From Microlunatus antarcticus (lineage in GTDB: Bacteria > Actinomycetota > Actinomycetes > Propionibacteriales > Propionibacteriaceae): a DNA stretch of 64,000 nucleotides. The DNA is taken from contig NZ_JACHZG010000001.1 in NCBI RefSeq assembly GCF_014193425.1, positions 2,914,001 to 2,978,000 on the forward strand. Direction: 5' to 3'. The translations under genes were made by a program, and so were the position numbers. A model generated the notes under the pieces. The model saw nothing but the letters and a program-made list of their open reading frames with translations. It was not told where the DNA came from and did no database searches. Positions 60,806 through 64,000 of this stretch are shown in pieces (position 1 is the stretch's first letter; each line of letters begins with the position of its first letter).

Positions 60806-61142
60806 ACAGCGGCAGGACGTCGGGACGCCCCGGTGCTGCGGGCGACGCGGGGGCCGGTGAGGACGAGCGCCAGCGCCCCGAGTCCCGCCGCAAGGGCCAG
60901 CGGATGGTCGACCAGCAGGTTGCCGACGGGCTTCAGCGGGTCGTCCGTGAGTCCGACCCGGTTCGCGAGCCAGCCCAGCGCGAGCACGGCACCGAGCGCG
61001 GCGACGCTGGTGCGCAGGGCCGGTAGGCGGACGTACGGGCGGTGACGACGTGGACCACCCGCCGCACGTCTTGTGCCACCGTCACGGCACCCCGCTGCCA
61101 CCGACGGCCGGCGATCACCAGGGGCGCGGGCAGCAGGAGCAT
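60802..61142 (-). pseudogene. small membrane protein, apparently frameshifted
   Basis: Two frames together look like one small membrane protein. From ATG 61142 one frame reads MLLLPAPLVIAGRRWQRGAV and an Arg/Val-rich stretch. Near 61045 the coding character moves to another frame, which continues ALRTSVAALGAVLALGWLAN, then GLTDDPLKPVGNLLVDHPLA and a final helix LAAGLGALALVLTGPR to the stop at 60802. Neither part alone has a good start and end. A one-base shift, natural or from sequencing, would explain this. The family is unrecognised. Confidence 0.4.
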
Positions 61143-61272
61143 GATCAGGAACCGCAGATGGCCGCTCCCCTCGGCGCGATGCGGTGGAGGCCGAGCCGTA
61201 CCGCCGGTCGAAGCCCCCGGAGACCCAGGCCCGGCCCGCCGGTGACCACCGGCGCGCCACGCTCGTGACGCC

Positions 61273-62274
61273 TCAGGCGACGACCTGGACCTTGATGTGG
61301 TCCGGGCTCTTCGCCGCAGCAAGGGCCGACCGGTAGTCCTCGAGCCGGAACGTCGCGGTGATCATGCCGACCAGCTCGTCCTGGAGGTCGACCATCCGAT
61401 CGGCCGCCTCGGCGTACCTGTCGGCGAGCGAGTTCGACCCGATGATGCTGAGCTCCTTCGCGAACACCTCGTACGGGCTCAGCGCCACGGCGGCCGAGGG
61501 TGACGCCACCCCCATCTGGACGAGCCGGCCGCGCGGGCCCAGCGCGGCGATCGCCTGGGCGATGGCCGCCGGGTGCCCGCTCGCGTCCACGGCGAGGTCG
61601 AACACCTCACGCTCGAGCTCGTCGACCGACCCCACCGCCTCCGCGGCCCCCAGTGCGAGCGCCGCCGCCCGGCGGGCCGCGTTCGGCTCGACGACACGGA
61701 CGCCGGCACCACCCTCGGCGCGCGCCAGCACGACCGCCATCAGCCCGATCGAGCCGGCACCGAAGACCACAGCCTCCTCGCCCCGCCAGCCCGGGGCGCG
61801 CTCCAACGCGTGGAGCACGCAGGCGAACGGCTCGATGAGCGGCGCCGCCCGTTGCTCGATGGACGCGCTCAGCGGGACGACGGTGCGGCTCGGCACCGCG
61901 ACGTACTCCGCGCAGGAGCCGTCGACCGCGACGCCGACCGGCAGCAGGTCGACGCAGAGGTTGGGGGCACCCCGGCGGCACCAGACGCAGACCGTGCAGC
62001 TGATGTTCGGGTTCACCCCGACGTAGTCGCCCTCGGCCAGACCGCGGACCCCCGGGCCGACCTCGGTGACGTGGCCGGCGAACTCGTGACCCGGGACCAC
62101 CGGGAACCGGCCGTGCGGGTAGTCGCCGTCGATCAGGTGCAGGTCGGTGCCGCAGACGCCGGTGCCGACCGGGGCGATCACGACCCAGCCCTCCCGGCTC
62201 CGGGGGACGGGCCGCTCGTCGAGCTCGACGCCGCCACGGCCGTCGGCCACGACCGCTCGCATGGTCTGGGTCAT
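61273..62274 (-). CDS. zinc-dependent alcohol/polyol dehydrogenase
   Basis: Medium-chain dehydrogenase of 333 residues. The catalytic zinc cysteine is in GTGVCGTDLHL, with GHEFAGHV following, and the structural zinc cluster has four cysteines in SCTVCVWCRRGAPNLC. The NAD-binding fold begins at AVVFGAGSIGLMAVV. The sequence resembles sorbitol, threonine or butanediol dehydrogenases. ATG 62274 begins MTQTMRAVVADG; the second Met is possible. It is divergent from a GntR regulator and near an FGGY kinase, which points to catabolism of a polyol or sugar. Confidence 0.9.
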   Translation of the reverse strand: MTQTMRAVVADGRGGVELDERPVPRSREGWVVIAPVGTGVCGTDLHLIDGDYPHGRFPVVPGHEFAGHVTEVGPGVRGLAEGDYVGVNPNISCTVCVWCRRGAPNLCVDLLPVGVAVDGSCAEYVAVPSRTVVPLSASIEQRAAPLIEPFACVLHALERAPGWRGEEAVVFGAGSIGLMAVVLARAEGGAGVRVVEPNAARRAAALALGAAEAVGSVDELEREVFDLAVDASGHPAAIAQAIAALGPRGRLVQMGVASPSAAVALSPYEVFAKELSIIGSNSLADRYAEAADRMVDLQDELVGMITATFRLEDYRSALAAAKSPDHIKVQVVA

Positions 62275-62350
62275 CGCACCGTTCCGCCTGTCTGACTCGG
62301 GCCTGCTGCTGGAGGGCACCGAACTCTAACGCCCGCTGCTCTGCGCTGTC

Positions 62351-62365
62351 TAAACTGTCCGGACA
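62351..62365. promoter_or_regulatory. GntR operator and -10 box between dehydrogenase and regulator genes
   Basis: TAAACT (62351-62356) fits a -10 box for the rightward regulator gene. It overlaps the perfect palindrome TGTCCGGACA (62356-62365), flanked by CTGTCT on the left and AGACAG on the right, which form an outer inverted repeat. This is a plausible GntR-family operator for autoregulation and control of the divergent dehydrogenase gene. Confidence 0.5.
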
Positions 62366-62422
62366 AGACAGTCCCGTCAGACCTGCCCGACGGTCTGGTT
62401 CACTGACGCACCAGGAGGTGCG

Positions 62423-63175
62423 ATGACGCAGACGATCGACCGGACCTCGCCGGTCCCCTACTACGAGCAGCTGTTCGACATCCTCAAGGGCCGGATCGTC
62501 AGCGGCGACCTCCCGGTCGACGAGCGTCTGCCCAGCGAGCTGGAGCTGAGCCGGGACTTCGGCCTTGCGCGCGCCACGGTCCGCCAGACGATGTCCAGGC
62601 TCGAGTCCGACGGCTTCGCGCGCCGGGTGGCCCGACGCGGGGTCTTCGCCACCGTCCCCGGGCCGACCTCCGGCTGGATCGTCCAGGACACGGAGGGCTT
62701 CCTCGAGTCCCAGATCCGGCACGGCCGTACGGGGATCGAGACGACGGTGGTCGACGCCGGCTTCCGCGTCCCGCCGGCGCACGTGTCGGAGGCGCTGGGG
62801 CTGCCCGCCCAGGAGAAGGTGTTCACCCTTGACCGGGCGCGCTCCCTGGACGGCCGACCCGCGCTGTTCAGCACCAACTGGTTCCCGAGCGCCAGCGGAG
62901 CGGTGATCGCCGGCGCCACGGACGTGCTCGACGGCACGGGCTCGGTGAACAGCACCCTGCGGCAGGCCGGCTTCGTGATCCAGGGTGCCCGGCGGGTGAT
63001 CCACGCGACGAAGGCGCCCGAACAGGTCGCGGAGCACCTCGGTGTAGAACCCGGCGACCCGGTCCTGCGCATCCGTTCGCTGTCGTGGGACCAGAGCGAC
63101 CGGCGTTTCGACTACTACGAGACCTGGGTGCTCACCGACACGGTGCCGCTCGAGGTGAACATCGTCGCGAGCTGA
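62423..63175 (+). CDS. GntR-family (HutC-type) transcriptional regulator
   Basis: Regulator of 250 residues. The winged helix at residues 10-80 has YYEQLFDILKGRIVSG, LPSELELSRDFGLARATVRQ and RRVARRGVFAT. The C-terminal UTRA ligand domain includes KVFTLDRARSLDGRPALFS and the ending FDYYETWVLTDTVPLEV. GGAGG lies three bases before the ATG. It lies between the divergent dehydrogenase gene and the converging FGGY kinase gene, and probably senses the sugar or its phosphate. Confidence 0.9.
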   Translation: MTQTIDRTSPVPYYEQLFDILKGRIVSGDLPVDERLPSELELSRDFGLARATVRQTMSRLESDGFARRVARRGVFATVPGPTSGWIVQDTEGFLESQIRHGRTGIETTVVDAGFRVPPAHVSEALGLPAQEKVFTLDRARSLDGRPALFSTNWFPSASGAVIAGATDVLDGTGSVNSTLRQAGFVIQGARRVIHATKAPEQVAEHLGVEPGDPVLRIRSLSWDQSDRRFDYYETWVLTDTVPLEVNIVAS

Positions 63176-63184
63176 GCTGGCCTC

Positions 63185-64000
63185 CTAGATCGCGGCCTTC
63201 TCGCCGAGCGCCGTGGCCGGGTCCGGCACCCAGCCGAGCGCCGACGCGGCAAGCATCGCTGCTCCGACGGCGGTCACCTCGGGCTCGGCGATCGGCGCGC
63301 ACCGGTGGCCGGTGACGGCTTCCTTGATGTCGAGCCAGCCCGGTGAGCGCGTCCAACCCCCCGCCAGCCGCACGAAGGACGGGTTCACGGCGCCGCCGGC
63401 CACAGCGGCCACCGACGCACGTCCCGCGTGGGCCAGAGCCCCCAGCACCGCCGAAGCCTTGGCGCGGGGAGCGCGCGGGGCATCGAGCGCGTAGGACGGC
63501 TGGTCGCCACCCCGTCGACCGGCGCGGAAGTAGCCCGAGCCCAGGATCGGCTCCGGTTGCGCGGTCCCGGCCAGGATCGCCTCCATCCAGCGGGCGACCT
63601 CGGGGTCCTGCGCCGCCCACGCCGTGTTCCGCGCCAGCTCGACCACCCGCAGCACCGTCGTCCCCGCCGACCGGATCCCCGGTGCGATGTCGACATCCGG
63701 GTGGTGGACCGGCGGCGCGTGGGACGTCTGGGCGACGACGACCTCCGCCGTCCCCATGGAGTCCAGCACGGCGCCGGGCATCAGCTGGTCGGCCGCCCAC
63801 CCGCCGACGGGATGGTCGTGACCGCCCACGACCACGGTCGCACCGTCGACGACGGCGCCCGACGCGAGCAGACCCGGGGACCGGAGCGTCCCGACGACCG
63901 CACCCGCCGGCAGCACGCCCGGCAGGAGGTCGCGCGAGCCGAGCGTCGCCGCGACACGGTCGGCGGACCACGACCGGCTGCTCGCCCGCCAGGCACCGGT
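63185..64000 (-). CDS. FGGY-family carbohydrate kinase (3' part, cut by the window edge)
   Basis: The visible 271 residues are the C-terminal half of an FGGY kinase, which phosphorylates sugars or polyols with ATP; the frame runs off the right edge. Typical features are SWSADRVAATLGSRDLLPGV, PAGAVVGTL, VVGGHDHPVGG (replacing the common GGGD), the ATP-site DSMGTAEVVV, and the late AVAGGAVNPSF and VTAVGAAMLAASALG. The stop lies 10 bases past the GntR stop. With the zinc dehydrogenase it suggests a route of oxidation followed by phosphorylation of a polyol such as xylitol or erythritol; the substrate is a guess. Confidence 0.88.
   Translation of the reverse strand, partial: TGAWRASSRSWSADRVAATLGSRDLLPGVLPAGAVVGTLRSPGLLASGAVVDGATVVVGGHDHPVGGWAADQLMPGAVLDSMGTAEVVVAQTSHAPPVHHPDVDIAPGIRSAGTTVLRVVELARNTAWAAQDPEVARWMEAILAGTAQPEPILGSGYFRAGRRGGDQPSYALDAPRAPRAKASAVLGALAHAGRASVAAVAGGAVNPSFVRLAGGWTRSPGWLDIKEAVTGHRCAPIAEPEVTAVGAAMLAASALGWVPDPATALGEKAAI

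Overview
The window is about 72% GC by eye, has many GTG starts and many 4-base stop/start overlaps, and carries gene families typical of Actinomycetota: DUF3145, DUF3052, an AhpE-type peroxiredoxin, a homodimeric AceE pyruvate dehydrogenase, a FasR/PucR regulator and an F420-type DUF385 reductase. I infer a free-living high-GC actinobacterium, most likely of the order Propionibacteriales. The species cannot be fixed from this sequence alone.

Layout. 1-6.3 kb holds cell-division and translation genes: an ftsE-ftsX-M23 peptidase unit, prfB, and a divergent ROK sugar kinase. 6.5-14.6 kb holds small membrane and secreted proteins, tRNA-Val, a large cyclase-AAA-TPR protein divergent from a Crp/Fnr regulator, a secreted phospholipase D-like protein and an F420-type reductase. 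14.6-34.6 kb is a conserved backbone with the same order as the mycobacterial ahpE-hypothetical-aceE-regulator-fabD region and the Streptomyces fasR-fabD-fabH-acpP-fabF region: ahpE, a DUF3052 gene, aceE, then fasR, fabD, fabH, acpP, fabF and accD. About 9 kb is interposed between aceE and fasR: a TetR/SDR pair, a methyltransferase and inositol phosphatase pair, a beta-propeller lipoprotein-like gene, an FHA-kinase-FHA/HTH signalling cassette and a PHP phosphoesterase. A further 6.6 kb separates accD from the DUF3145 gene and holds a DUF1801 gene, an XRE regulator, an SDR and three tandem PQQ-type sugar dehydrogenases.

42-55 kb contains an S9 oligopeptidase, a YggS-type PLP protein, a MoxR-DUF58-VWA-VWA membrane cluster on the minus strand, and a plus-strand run of an anchored Ser/Pro-rich protein, HAD phosphatase, GT87 mannosyltransferase-like protein, PrsW-like protease and tRNA-Met. 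55-60.8 kb is a cytochrome P450 system (P450, a ferredoxin fused to its reductase, and an MFS exporter) divergent from a TetR regulator. 61.2-64 kb is a polyol or sugar catabolic locus (zinc dehydrogenase, GntR regulator, and an FGGY kinase cut by the window edge).

Functionally, AceE makes acetyl-CoA and the fab/accD operon uses it, probably under FasR. The FtsEX-M23 set links division to wall hydrolysis. Non-coding space is rich in palindromic repeats. One family built around CCTTCGACAAGCTCAGGGAG occurs at four intergenic loci, usually as inverted pairs. A second family with a conserved AAAAGC loop occurs twice. A third shares a core of two 10-base arms around CA at two places. These repeats, the FHA-kinase cassette, a FabD with a biotinyl/lipoyl-like tail, and a possible cyclase-Crp circuit are the points most worth a second look.
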